A stretch of 7,739 nucleotides of DNA, from contig DGOU01000016.1 of NCBI GenBank assembly GCA_002390165.1, positions 1-7,739 on the forward strand, read 5' to 3'. A program made the position numbers and the translations under genes. Positions 1 through 5,848 of this stretch are shown in pieces. This DNA comes from Lutibacter sp. UBA4458. Lineage in GTDB: Bacteria; Bacteroidota; Bacteroidia; Flavobacteriales; Flavobacteriaceae. How positions within the stretch are numbered: the stretch's first letter is position 1; the number at the start of each line of letters is the position of its first letter. Below the pieces are notes generated by a model that was not told the origin of the DNA, did no database searches, and saw nothing but the letters and a program-made list of their open reading frames with translations.

Positions 1-1
1 A

Positions 2-667
2 AAGATTGAATTAAAAGCCGAAGGGGTTTCTACTTTAAAACCACGAAAAATTTGGTTTGATGATATTACTGAGCGTTTAAATGTAGATGGGCGAGGAGAG
101 TTATTGGGAGAATTTAAAGCTGAAGATAGATTGTTGATTATCAGTCAAAAAGGTATTGTTAAAACCATTAAGCCAGAATTAACCACTCACTTTGAAAACA
201 ATATGATAGTTCTTGAAAAATGGATTCCTGAAAAGCCTATTTCTGCAGTATATTTTGAAGGTGAAAAAAGTAAATATTATGTCAAACGATTTATGATTGA
301 CAATCCTAATAAAGAAGAGTTATTTATTACAGAACATCCTAAATCTCAATTAGAAATTGTAGCAACGGATTATAGACCAATAGCAGAAATTATTTTTTCA
401 AAACGAAGTTTAGAAAATACAACCCTTAATTTTGAAGAATTTATTTCTGTTAAAGGAATTAAAGCTTTGGGTAATCAATTAACTACCGATAAAATTAAGC
501 AAGTAAATTTATTAGAACCATTAGAGTATGAGCCTCCTGTAATTGAGGAAGTAGAAGTAACCGATGAAGAAGTTATTGATAATTCAGAAGTTTTAGAAAA
601 AGATAAAAACAAACCAAACAAAGAGGAATCAACTTCTGAAGAGGATGGGCAAATAACCTTATTTTAA
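2..667 (+). CDS. parC: DNA topoisomerase IV (gyrase-like) subunit A, C-terminal part
   Basis: This is the last 221 codons of a gene that begins before the window. The frame is open from base 2 to the TAA at 665-667. Subunit A of type IIA topoisomerase cuts and rejoins DNA, and its C-terminal domain binds and wraps or guides the DNA segment in the cytoplasm. The fragment carries beta-strand-rich repeats of the C-terminal domain type (for example DRLLIISQKGIVKTIKPE and KGIKALGNQL). It then has an acidic, low-complexity tail with many Glu and Asp and ends in DGQITLF. Such tails are typical of flavobacterial ParC. The catalytic tyrosine region is outside the window, so ParC versus GyrA rests on the tail and general resemblance. 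A TTG at 104 is internal and is not the start. The gene converges on the lipoprotein gene and overlaps its end by 9 bp. Confidence 0.82.
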   Translation, partial: KIELKAEGVSTLKPRKIWFDDITERLNVDGRGELLGEFKAEDRLLIISQKGIVKTIKPELTTHFENNMIVLEKWIPEKPISAVYFEGEKSKYYVKRFMIDNPNKEELFITEHPKSQLEIVATDYRPIAEIIFSKRSLENTTLNFEEFISVKGIKALGNQLTTDKIKQVNLLEPLEYEPPVIEEVEVTDEEVIDNSEVLEKDKNKPNKEESTSEEDGQITLF

Positions 668-1780
668 TTTTTTATAAAAAGTTAATTTGTAATTTTTCAA
701 TAGATTAGGATGTGTTATTTTAATTAAATCTTTAAGTACTAAATCTGGCCTTGATGGTGCTAATTCAAAATACATAATTCCACCTGTAGTTCCTTGAGTA
801 TTAACGTAAGTGTAAATTTTATTGTTTTTAAAAGCATTAAATTTTGAATAAATATCGTTGGATTCCTCTAGTTGTTTTAAGGTTTTAAAATAACTTGGCG
901 AAAACCAAAAATCTGCATTTTTTCCTTGGTTATATACGTTCTCAATATTTAAAGATAAGCTACCTTTTCCTTTACTGTTTTTGTATAAATAGTTTGTATT
1001 TGCATCTTTTAAAAAAGAGGCTTCAAAACTACCTCCTGCAGGTAAATTCCAGATATCTTTAAATAAACCTCCTGAAATTATAGTAGGTATAATTTTTGCT
1101 TTTAGCGCGATATTTTTAGCCGATAAATAATTTTTTTCGATGTTAGTAAAAATGCTGTCAGCTTGTTTCTCTTTATTAAATAAAACTCCAAAAACCTTAA
1201 TCCATTCTGCTCTACCAAGTGGTGTTTCTTCTAGCCAATCGCCATTTAATAAAACTGGAATTCCCATTTTTTTAATGGTAGTAAACATTTTATTATTGCT
1301 ATTTAGGGTAAAGCCAATTACTAAATCTGGGTGCAAATCAAGCAATAGTTCTGTATTTATTTGTTCTTCATTTCCTAAATCTTTAATAAATCCGCCATCA
1401 ATTCTTTCTCTTGTTTTTTTGGAAGAAATGTATTTAGTATTTGGAAATCCTATTAATTTATTTTCAACTTTTAATAATTCCAGCATTGGAATATGTGTAG
1501 TACTTGTAACAACTACCGATTTTACTGGAATTTGAATGGTATTAATCGATTTTATTTTTTTTGACTTTGTAAGGGTATATTCAAAAACTTCTTTTGAGTT
1601 CGGATAAGGAGCTTTTACAATTAATTTAATAGAATTTTTAAAGTGTTGAATTTCAAATCCTTTAGCGTATTTTAAAATAGTTTTATAGCTGTATTTTTTT
1701 TCTATATGTTGTTTTCTAGTAGTTGTGGTACAACTAAAAATTGAAAATAGAATAAGGATAAACAAGAAATTAAACTTCAT
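659..1780 (-). CDS. btuF: Cobalamin/iron-type ABC substrate-binding lipoprotein, probably BtuF
   Basis: This is a 373-aa periplasmic binding protein of the class III (iron-siderophore/B12) family, which delivers ligand to an ABC permease in the inner membrane. Residues 1-16 form a signal peptide (hydrophobic FLFILILFSIF). Cys17 in the context I-F-S-C is a likely lipidation site, so the protein is probably a lipoprotein. Family features include the N-lobe segment HIPMLELLKVENKLIGFP (Glu101 may be the permease-contact Glu), ELLLDLHPDLVIGF, WIKVFGVLFNKEKQAD, and the C-terminal RPDLVLKDLIKITHP. Length and two-lobe order are normal for the family, with about 80 extra N-terminal residues before the first lobe. 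The ligand is inferred from the divergent riboswitch-controlled btuB. A siderophore ligand cannot be excluded from sequence alone. No BtuC or BtuD gene is present in the window. The ATG at 1780 directly precedes the signal peptide. Confidence 0.82.
   Translation of the reverse strand: MKFNFLFILILFSIFSCTTTTRKQHIEKKYSYKTILKYAKGFEIQHFKNSIKLIVKAPYPNSKEVFEYTLTKSKKIKSINTIQIPVKSVVVTSTTHIPMLELLKVENKLIGFPNTKYISSKKTRERIDGGFIKDLGNEEQINTELLLDLHPDLVIGFTLNSNNKMFTTIKKMGIPVLLNGDWLEETPLGRAEWIKVFGVLFNKEKQADSIFTNIEKNYLSAKNIALKAKIIPTIISGGLFKDIWNLPAGGSFEASFLKDANTNYLYKNSKGKGSLSLNIENVYNQGKNADFWFSPSYFKTLKQLEESNDIYSKFNAFKNNKIYTYVNTQGTTGGIMYFELAPSRPDLVLKDLIKITHPNLLKNYKLTFYKKLK
664..685. terminator. AT-rich hairpin at the convergent gene ends (weak terminator candidate)
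   Basis: TTAA (664-667), six T, a two-base tip, five A, G, then TTAA (682-685) can fold into a stem of about 9-10 pairs including one G-T wobble. It overlies the parC stop codon and lies inside the last codons of the convergent lipoprotein gene. The stem is almost entirely A-T and no long T-run follows in either direction, so function as a terminator is uncertain. Confidence 0.22.
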
Positions 1781-1798
1781 AAAAATTTTATATTTTCA

Positions 1799-1806
1799 CA
1801 AATGTA
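1799..1806 (-). promoter_or_regulatory. -7 promoter element for the btuF-like gene (TACATTTG)
   Basis: Read on the minus strand, the bases are TACATTTG, an exact match to the Bacteroidota -7 consensus TAnnTTTG. Transcription would begin about 10-15 bases before the ATG at 1780, leaving almost no leader. No matching TTG -33 element is seen at the usual spacing. The short leader leaves no room for a riboswitch on this transcript. Confidence 0.5.
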
Positions 1807-1845
1807 GTATTTCCTTTTTAATGCTTATAATTAAAATCAAATTCC

Positions 1846-1853
1846 TATTTTTG
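1846..1853 (+). promoter_or_regulatory. -7 promoter element for the riboswitch-btuB transcript (TATTTTTG)
   Basis: TATTTTTG matches TAnnTTTG exactly. A transcript starting roughly 4-7 bases after it (about 1857-1860) would begin where the riboswitch P1/P2 strand begins (about 1859). This agreement between two independent signals supports the call. No convincing TTG -33 element was found. Confidence 0.5.
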
Positions 1854-1858
1854 TCTTC

Positions 1859-2041
1859 GATTATGGTTCTTATAAATGCTTTCGCAAATATAAGTGAAAA
1901 GGGAATTCGGTTAAAATCCGAAGCTGTTCCCGCAACTGTAAGCTAAATCCGAATATTTCGGTAGTTGTTATGCAACTTATACCACTGTTTTTTAACGGGA
2001 AGGTACATAACAAAATGCGAGCCAGGAGACCTGCCAAAATC
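1859..2041 (+). promoter_or_regulatory. Cobalamin (adenosylcobalamin-class) riboswitch in the btuB leader
   Basis: The core is recognisable part by part. GGT (1865-1867) pairs with ACC of the B12 box. A facultative hairpin follows (1869-1894). AAAAGGGAATTCGG with TCCGAAGCTGTTCCC (about 1897-1931) forms the three-way core, then CGCAACTGTAA (1931-1941) and CCACTG (1982-1987) bracket P4/P5. ACGGGAAGG (1995-2003) follows, and the B12 box GAGCCAGGAGACCTGCC ends at 2035. GATT (1859-1862) can pair with AATC (2038-2041) as a weak closing stem. The L5 loop TTATG (1968-1972, closed by GTTG/CAAC) is complementary to CATAA (2006-2010), giving the kissing loop typical of this class, 6 bp if the adjoining G-C pair is counted. 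The known role of this class is to lower expression of uptake genes when cobalamin is bound. The outer limits are approximate. Confidence 0.95.
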
Positions 2042-2050
2042 AGAATAGTT

Positions 2051-2072
2051 CAAACTTTCGGGAGAAAAGTTG
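2051..2072 (+). promoter_or_regulatory. Hairpin just after the riboswitch, candidate expression platform
   Basis: CAAACTTT (2051-2058) pairs with AAAGTTG (2066-2072), with one bulged A and the 7-base loop CGGGAGA. It starts 10 bases after the aptamer and lies about 70 bases before the btuB ATG. No T-run follows it, so it is not a classical terminator. It may take part in coupling ligand binding to translation or RNA stability. The mechanism is inferred, not seen. Confidence 0.4.
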
Positions 2073-2139
2073 AGGTATATTAAACCATACTTAAAAATTT
2101 TCCTGATTTATTTTATTAATTAAATCAATAAGAAAAGAA

Positions 2140-4047
2140 ATGAAAAAATCATTCCTTAATTTTGGTGTTGTATGTATTTTATTTACACTCAACACTACCA
2201 TTGCTCAGCAAAAAAAAGACAGTGTGCAGCAATTAAAAGAAGTAGTAATTTCAGCTACAAAATTTGCTATTAAAAAAGAAAAAGTAGGCAAAATCATTTA
2301 TCAAATTACTCCACAAGAAATTGAAAATTCTAAAGGAAAATCTATAGCAGAAGTGTTAAGTGATTTTGCTGGAATGGATATTAACGGAGTAAATAGTGCT
2401 GCTGGAAAAAACAAAAGTATGTATGTTAGAGGAGGAAGAAATCGTCAAGCTTTAGTACTTGTTGATGGTGTTTCATTAAGCGATCCTTCTGGGATAACTA
2501 CCTCCTTTGATTTACGATTATTAACCTTAAATCAAGTAGCATCTATTGAAATTATGAATGGCGCGGCAAGTACTTTATATGGTTCAGGAGCTTCCACAGG
2601 AGTGATAAATATAATTCTTAAAAAAGCTTCCAAAAAACCAATAGTTTTAAATTATCAAACAGCTATAGGTACCAATAATTCCTCTGAAAATACTAATTTA
2701 AATCTAACAGATATACAACAAAATGTTGGCGTAAACGGAACGCTTAATAAATTTAATTATTTAGCTACATTAAGCACTATAAAAACAGATGGTTTATCCG
2801 AAGCTAGTGATAAAAAGAGTGCTACTAAATTTAAAAGTGATGAATTTTTAGCAACAAACGCTTATTTGAATTTAGGCTACTCATTTTCCAATGCATTTAA
2901 AATAAATTTATTTGGTAATTATGATAAAAATACTTATGATTTTGATGCTAGTGCATTCACCGATTCTGACATAAATAATGGTGTAAATAAACAGGTAAGA
3001 GTAGGTATTTCCTCAAATTATAATTATAAGAAAGGAAAATTAAAAGTAGTTGCATCATTTAACAAAAATGAAAGAAGTTTTGATAGTTTTAATAGCTGGG
3101 CAAATACCACAGATCATTCTGAATATGTTGGTAAAACTTATTATGTAGATATAGTTAATAATTATAAAATTTCTAATGAAATTCAGCTTATTACAGGATT
3201 TAACTATCAAAAACAGGAGAATAGCACCAATACTCCTTATGGCAATATTGATGAAAAATTAGCAAATTATACAACATTTGACCCTTACATTACCTTTTTA
3301 TATAATACTTCAAACGGGTTTAATTTAAATATTGGAACTCGTTTAAATAATCACACAGAATATGGAAATCATTGGGTTTATAATGTAAATCCGTCGTATA
3401 ATATATCCACCAAACTAAAATTAATTTCTTCTTATAGTACAGCTTTTATTGCGCCAAGCACCTATCAGCTTTTTTCTCAATACGGTAATGTTAATTTAAA
3501 ACCAGAAGAAAATTCTACCGTAGAAGCCGGTTTTGAATTTCAAGTTTATAATAACATAGATTTTACAGCAGTTTATTTTTATAGAGAAGAAAAAAATGCT
3601 ATTATTTTACCCGATTTTATTGCCTATTCTAATGCAAATTCTAATACCAATGCAAAAGGAATTGAAGCAGGTTTAAATATGGAATTAATTAAAAAGACAA
3701 AGTTAAGACTCGGATATTCTTATATTTATAAAAGTGCCGATTTAGATTATATACCTAAAAATAAAATTACAGCGTCTATAGCAACTACCGCATTTAATAA
3801 AACCTATCTTTCCTTGCGATTAAAAAATATTTCAAAAAGAACTTATTTTGATCAATGGGGAAGTGGCTCAAATATAAATTTAGAAGCATACAGTTTAGTT
3901 GATTTTTATGGAAGTAGAAAATTAATTGGTAATACGCTTTCTATTTTTGGACAAGTAAATAATATTTTTAATAAGAATTATGTAGAAATTATTGGTTATA
4001 CCACAAAAGGAATTAATTTTAAAATAGGTTTAAATTTTAAATTTTAG
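2140..4047 (+). CDS. btuB: TonB-dependent outer-membrane vitamin B12 receptor BtuB
   Basis: This is a 635-aa outer-membrane receptor that imports cobalamin into the periplasm using TonB-ExbBD energy. Residues 1-22 are a signal peptide, with cleavage likely after TIA-22. The TonB box is LKEVVISATK (32-41). The plug domain spans about 45-160 and holds MYVRGGRNRQALVLVDGV and the plug-end motif IEIMNGAASTLYGSGASTGVINIIL. The rest is a beta-barrel with the family motif APSTYQLFSQYGNVNLKPEEN. The C-terminus ends in GLNFKF, with the terminal Phe typical of BAM-inserted barrels. The length is close to that of known BtuB proteins (about 600 aa), and there is no N-terminal CarboxypepD_reg-like extension as in SusC-type receptors. 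The upstream cobalamin riboswitch and the divergent BtuF-like gene make B12 the best substrate. A related corrinoid is possible. The ATG follows the A-rich stretch AAGAAAAGAA. Confidence 0.93.
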   Translation: MKKSFLNFGVVCILFTLNTTIAQQKKDSVQQLKEVVISATKFAIKKEKVGKIIYQITPQEIENSKGKSIAEVLSDFAGMDINGVNSAAGKNKSMYVRGGRNRQALVLVDGVSLSDPSGITTSFDLRLLTLNQVASIEIMNGAASTLYGSGASTGVINIILKKASKKPIVLNYQTAIGTNNSSENTNLNLTDIQQNVGVNGTLNKFNYLATLSTIKTDGLSEASDKKSATKFKSDEFLATNAYLNLGYSFSNAFKINLFGNYDKNTYDFDASAFTDSDINNGVNKQVRVGISSNYNYKKGKLKVVASFNKNERSFDSFNSWANTTDHSEYVGKTYYVDIVNNYKISNEIQLITGFNYQKQENSTNTPYGNIDEKLANYTTFDPYITFLYNTSNGFNLNIGTRLNNHTEYGNHWVYNVNPSYNISTKLKLISSYSTAFIAPSTYQLFSQYGNVNLKPEENSTVEAGFEFQVYNNIDFTAVYFYREEKNAIILPDFIAYSNANSNTNAKGIEAGLNMELIKKTKLRLGYSYIYKSADLDYIPKNKITASIATTAFNKTYLSLRLKNISKRTYFDQWGSGSNINLEAYSLVDFYGSRKLIGNTLSIFGQVNNIFNKNYVEIIGYTTKGINFKIGLNFKF

Positions 4048-4050
4048 TGT

Positions 4051-4078
4051 AAAAAGCAACCTTAATTTGTTGATTTTT
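4051..4078 (+). terminator. Imperfect hairpin after btuB (weak terminator candidate)
   Basis: Five A (4051-4055), a G-A mismatch, CAAC (4057-4060), an 8-base loop, GTTG (4069-4072), then five T (4074-4078) form a symmetric hairpin four bases after the btuB stop. The T side of the stem doubles as the U-tract. The stem is short and AT-rich, so termination may be inefficient. Confidence 0.3.
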
Positions 4079-4194
4079 ATATTTGGATTTAGAAAAACAG
4101 AAAGCAACTTCTCCATTTTCAATAACTTAAGAGTTTTAATTTATTAATATGATAATTTCGGATAATTCAATAAATTGGATAAATAACATATAAA

Positions 4195-4245
4195 ATGAAA
4201 TTAAAAGTAACATTTGTCCTTATTTTTTTAACTTTTCTTAAATAA
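4195..4245 (+). CDS. Possible 16-residue leader-like peptide (MKLKVTFVLIFLTFLK)
   Basis: ATG at 4195 opens a 16-codon frame ending in TAA at 4243-4245. The product has two lysines and then a hydrophobic run, like the start of a signal peptide. It is preceded by the A-rich ATAACATATAAA, as are other starts in this window. It could be a tiny membrane peptide, a translated leader, or the stub of a secreted-protein gene lost by decay. It also contains GTAACATTTGT (4207-4217), 11 bases identical to the core of the operator-like repeats further on. In AT-rich DNA such a short frame could be chance, so support is low. Confidence 0.2.
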   Translation: MKLKVTFVLIFLTFLK

Positions 4246-4256
4246 AAATTATTTTA

Positions 4257-4272
4257 GCTGATATTTATCAGC
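4257..4272. promoter_or_regulatory. FNR-like palindrome GCTGAT-ATTT-ATCAGC
   Basis: This is a perfect inverted repeat with 6-bp arms and a 4-base spacer. The inner TGAT-N4-ATCA matches the core of the Crp/Fnr-family FNR site (TTGAT-N4-ATCAA). Its centre at 4264.5 lies about 41-44 bases before the start predicted from the TAATTTTG element at 4294-4301, the usual place for a class II activator. The regulator is not known, and an RNA hairpin is an alternative reading. Confidence 0.4.
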
Positions 4273-4293
4273 AAATCTCTGTACAAAACTTTT

Positions 4294-4301
4294 TAATTTT
4301 G
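4294..4301 (+). promoter_or_regulatory. -7 promoter element for fadL (TAATTTTG)
   Basis: TAATTTTG is an exact TAnnTTTG match. The predicted transcript start, about 4305-4308, gives a leader of about 85 bases before fadL. There is no clear TTG -33 element upstream, which would fit a promoter that depends on an activator bound at 4257-4272. Confidence 0.4.
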
Positions 4302-4304
4302 CTC

Positions 4305-4320
4305 TGTAACATTTGTTAAT
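4305..4320. repeat. Operator-like inverted repeat, copy 1 (TGTAAC-ATTT-GTTAAT)
   Basis: The first 14 bases are identical to copy 2 at 4337-4350, and the right arm is imperfect (GTTAAT instead of GTTACA). The centre at 4312.5 is 32 bases, about three helical turns, before the centre of copy 2, so two protein dimers could sit on the same face of the DNA. It overlaps the predicted fadL transcript start. Confidence 0.5.
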
Positions 4321-4336
4321 CAATTGCAAATCAAAG

Positions 4337-4352
4337 TGTAACATTTGTTACA
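4337..4352. repeat. Operator-like inverted repeat, copy 2 (TGTAAC-ATTT-GTTACA)
   Basis: This is a perfect palindrome with 6-bp arms around ATTT, 38 bases before the fadL ATG. Arm length and the 4-base spacer are those of Crp/Fnr-family sites. A degenerate relative, GAAC-ATTT-ATTA, follows at 4361-4372, centred 22 bases further on (about two helical turns). Confidence 0.5.
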
Positions 4353-4390
4353 AATAAAAAGAACATTTATTAATAGAAACAATTACAATT

Positions 4391-5749
4391 ATGAAAAATT
4401 TATTAAGATTAGTGGTATTATTATTTACTTCGGCAATATTTGCTCAAACAGGACATATGATGCAAGGAGTGGGTGCTGTTAATATGTCTATGGGTGGCGC
4501 ATCTACAGCGCAACCATTAGATATTAGTGGTGCATTACAATGGAATCCAGCAGCAATATCTGTATTTGATGGGAAAATATTAAAATTTGATATTGGAGCA
4601 TTTTCAGGTTCTCCAAAACTTTATTCTGAATATGGACCATTTCAAGGTTCTGCTGAAGATGATAAAGGAGTATCTCCTATGCCTGCAATAGCTTATGTTT
4701 GGGGTAAAGAAGGAAGTAAACATACTTTTGGCGTTTCTGCATTTGGTATTAGTGGTTTTGGTGTTGATTTTGCAGAAGATTTGAATTATCCACAAGATTT
4801 ACTAGGTAACCCTAACCCAAATTTTAATCCAAATGCATCTACAAATCCAGTTGGTTTTCCTCAATATGCAGGAGGATTTGGCCGTTTAGCTTCAGATTAT
4901 ATGTTATTGCAAGTTGGATTTACTTGGGCATATCAAGTTACTGAAAAATTTTCAATAGGTATAGAACCAACAATAAATTATGGTGCTTTAGAAATAGGTC
5001 CTAATCCTTTAGCAAGACCAGATTTTACTGGAAAAGGTTATCCTGAAAGTGATAAAGCTGGAGCAATTGGTTTTGGTGCTCAAATAGGTGTATTTTATGA
5101 TACGCATAGTGGTTTTAAAATTGGAGCATCTTATAAAACACAACAATATTTTGGAGCCATGGAGTTTGATAGTAAATATTTAGATGGTACAAAAGCACCT
5201 TCTCCTGAATTTACTATGAATTATCCAGCTGTTTATTCTATTGGTTTAGGATATTCAAAACCAAAATTTGATATTGCTTTTGATTATCGTTATGTGGATT
5301 ATGAAAATACAGATGGATTTGAAAAAACTGGTTGGGAAATTGGAGATAATGGATATCCTACAGGAGCAGTTAATGGCTTTGGATGGAAAAGTATAAATGT
5401 TCTTTCGTTCGGTTTTCAATATAAAGGAATTGAAAAATTACCTTTAAGAGTTGGTTATACATTTAGTAGTAATCCTATTGATAAAGAATTAACATTCTTC
5501 TCAATGCCTGCATGTGCAATTATAAAACACGCATTTCAATTTGGATTTAGTTATCCTATTAATGATAACTTTATGTTAGATGCTGTTTATCATCATGGTA
5601 TTAGCGATGGTAAAACTGAAGGGTTAATGTTAAACCCAATGGCAATAGGACCAACAAACCCACTTGGTAAAGTTCCTGGAACAAAAGTAGGGTACGATAT
5701 GACTACAGATTTAGTCATGATTGGAATAACTTATAAGTTTAAAAAATAA
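4391..5749 (+). CDS. OmpP1/FadL/TodX-family outer-membrane transporter
   Basis: This 452-aa barrel of the FadL family lets hydrophobic compounds such as long-chain fatty acids diffuse across the outer membrane. Residues 1-18 are a signal peptide (cleavage likely IFA-18/Gln19). The family N-terminal signature follows: GVGAVNMSMGGASTA (26-40), then the NPAA motif (52-55) of the hatch region. The rest alternates beta-strands and loops (for example FDIAFDYRYVDYENT and LPLRVGYTFSSNPID) and ends in the strand LVMIGITYKFKK. Length matches E. coli FadL (about 446 aa). The actual substrate cannot be told from sequence. The gene seems to be a single-gene unit: promoter-like elements lie in the 343-base region before it and a strong terminator follows 23 bases after the stop. 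The ATG is preceded by AAACAATTACAATT, with no Shine-Dalgarno sequence. Confidence 0.9.
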   Translation: MKNLLRLVVLLFTSAIFAQTGHMMQGVGAVNMSMGGASTAQPLDISGALQWNPAAISVFDGKILKFDIGAFSGSPKLYSEYGPFQGSAEDDKGVSPMPAIAYVWGKEGSKHTFGVSAFGISGFGVDFAEDLNYPQDLLGNPNPNFNPNASTNPVGFPQYAGGFGRLASDYMLLQVGFTWAYQVTEKFSIGIEPTINYGALEIGPNPLARPDFTGKGYPESDKAGAIGFGAQIGVFYDTHSGFKIGASYKTQQYFGAMEFDSKYLDGTKAPSPEFTMNYPAVYSIGLGYSKPKFDIAFDYRYVDYENTDGFEKTGWEIGDNGYPTGAVNGFGWKSINVLSFGFQYKGIEKLPLRVGYTFSSNPIDKELTFFSMPACAIIKHAFQFGFSYPINDNFMLDAVYHHGISDGKTEGLMLNPMAIGPTNPLGKVPGTKVGYDMTTDLVMIGITYKFKK

Positions 5750-5772
5750 TTTCTCGAATTTCTTTATTTTTT

Positions 5773-5799
5773 AAAGGCTTCTTTTTGAAGCCTTTTTTT
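5773..5799 (+). terminator. Intrinsic terminator after the FadL-family gene
   Basis: AAAGGCTTC (5773-5781) pairs perfectly with GAAGCCTTT (5787-5795) around a TTTTT loop, and the T-run continues to 5799. It lies 23 bases after the fadL stop. Only three A's precede the stem, so it should work mainly for + strand transcription. Confidence 0.88.
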
Positions 5800-5829
5800 G
5801 TGTTTCTAATTTAAAAATTTGTTTATTTG
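5797..5829 (+). promoter_or_regulatory. Candidate promoter for the 12-helix membrane protein gene
   Basis: TTTG (5797-5800) is followed after 21 bases by TTTATTTG (5822-5829), which differs from TAnnTTTG at one position. Element order and spacing fit Bacteroidota promoters. The predicted start, about 5833-5836, lies after the TTG at 5819 but before the TTG at 5849. The -33 element overlaps the T-tract of the preceding terminator. Confidence 0.35.
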
Positions 5830-5848
5830 TGCTCTAATTATAACATCC

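Larger units (their letters stand above)
4048..4390. other. Intergenic region between btuB and fadL
   Basis: These 343 bases hold no full-length gene in either direction. They contain a weak terminator-like hairpin after btuB, a 16-codon reading frame (4195-4245), an FNR-like palindrome (4257-4272), a TAATTTTG promoter element (4294-4301) and an array of inverted repeats up to the fadL start. Another TAnnTTTG match (TATATTTG, 4078-4085) has no partner element and may be chance in such AT-rich DNA. The stretch 4086-4194 shows nothing recognisable. Confidence 0.6.

Noticed and set aside
104..667. Separate 187-codon gene starting at TTG 104
   Set aside because: The frame is open back to base 2 with matching topoisomerase C-terminal sequence, so TTG 104 is an internal leucine codon of a truncated parC.
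1140..1535. 131-codon frame on the + strand
   Set aside because: It lies wholly antisense to the well-supported substrate-binding lipoprotein gene, and its product shows no family features.
1725..1946. 73-codon frame on the + strand
   Set aside because: It crosses the btuF-like gene start, both promoters and the conserved riboswitch core, so its sequence is explained by RNA structure and not by protein coding.
4078..4085. TATATTTG as a promoter for the 16-codon frame
   Set aside because: It matches TAnnTTTG, but no TTG element lies at the right distance, and such matches are expected by chance in DNA this AT-rich.
4257..4272. Palindrome as a terminator of the 16-codon frame
   Set aside because: The 6-bp stem is followed by AAATCTCTG and not a T-run. 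A protein-binding site fits better.
4604..4795. 63-codon frame on the - strand
   Set aside because: It is antisense to the FadL-family gene with no recognisable product.
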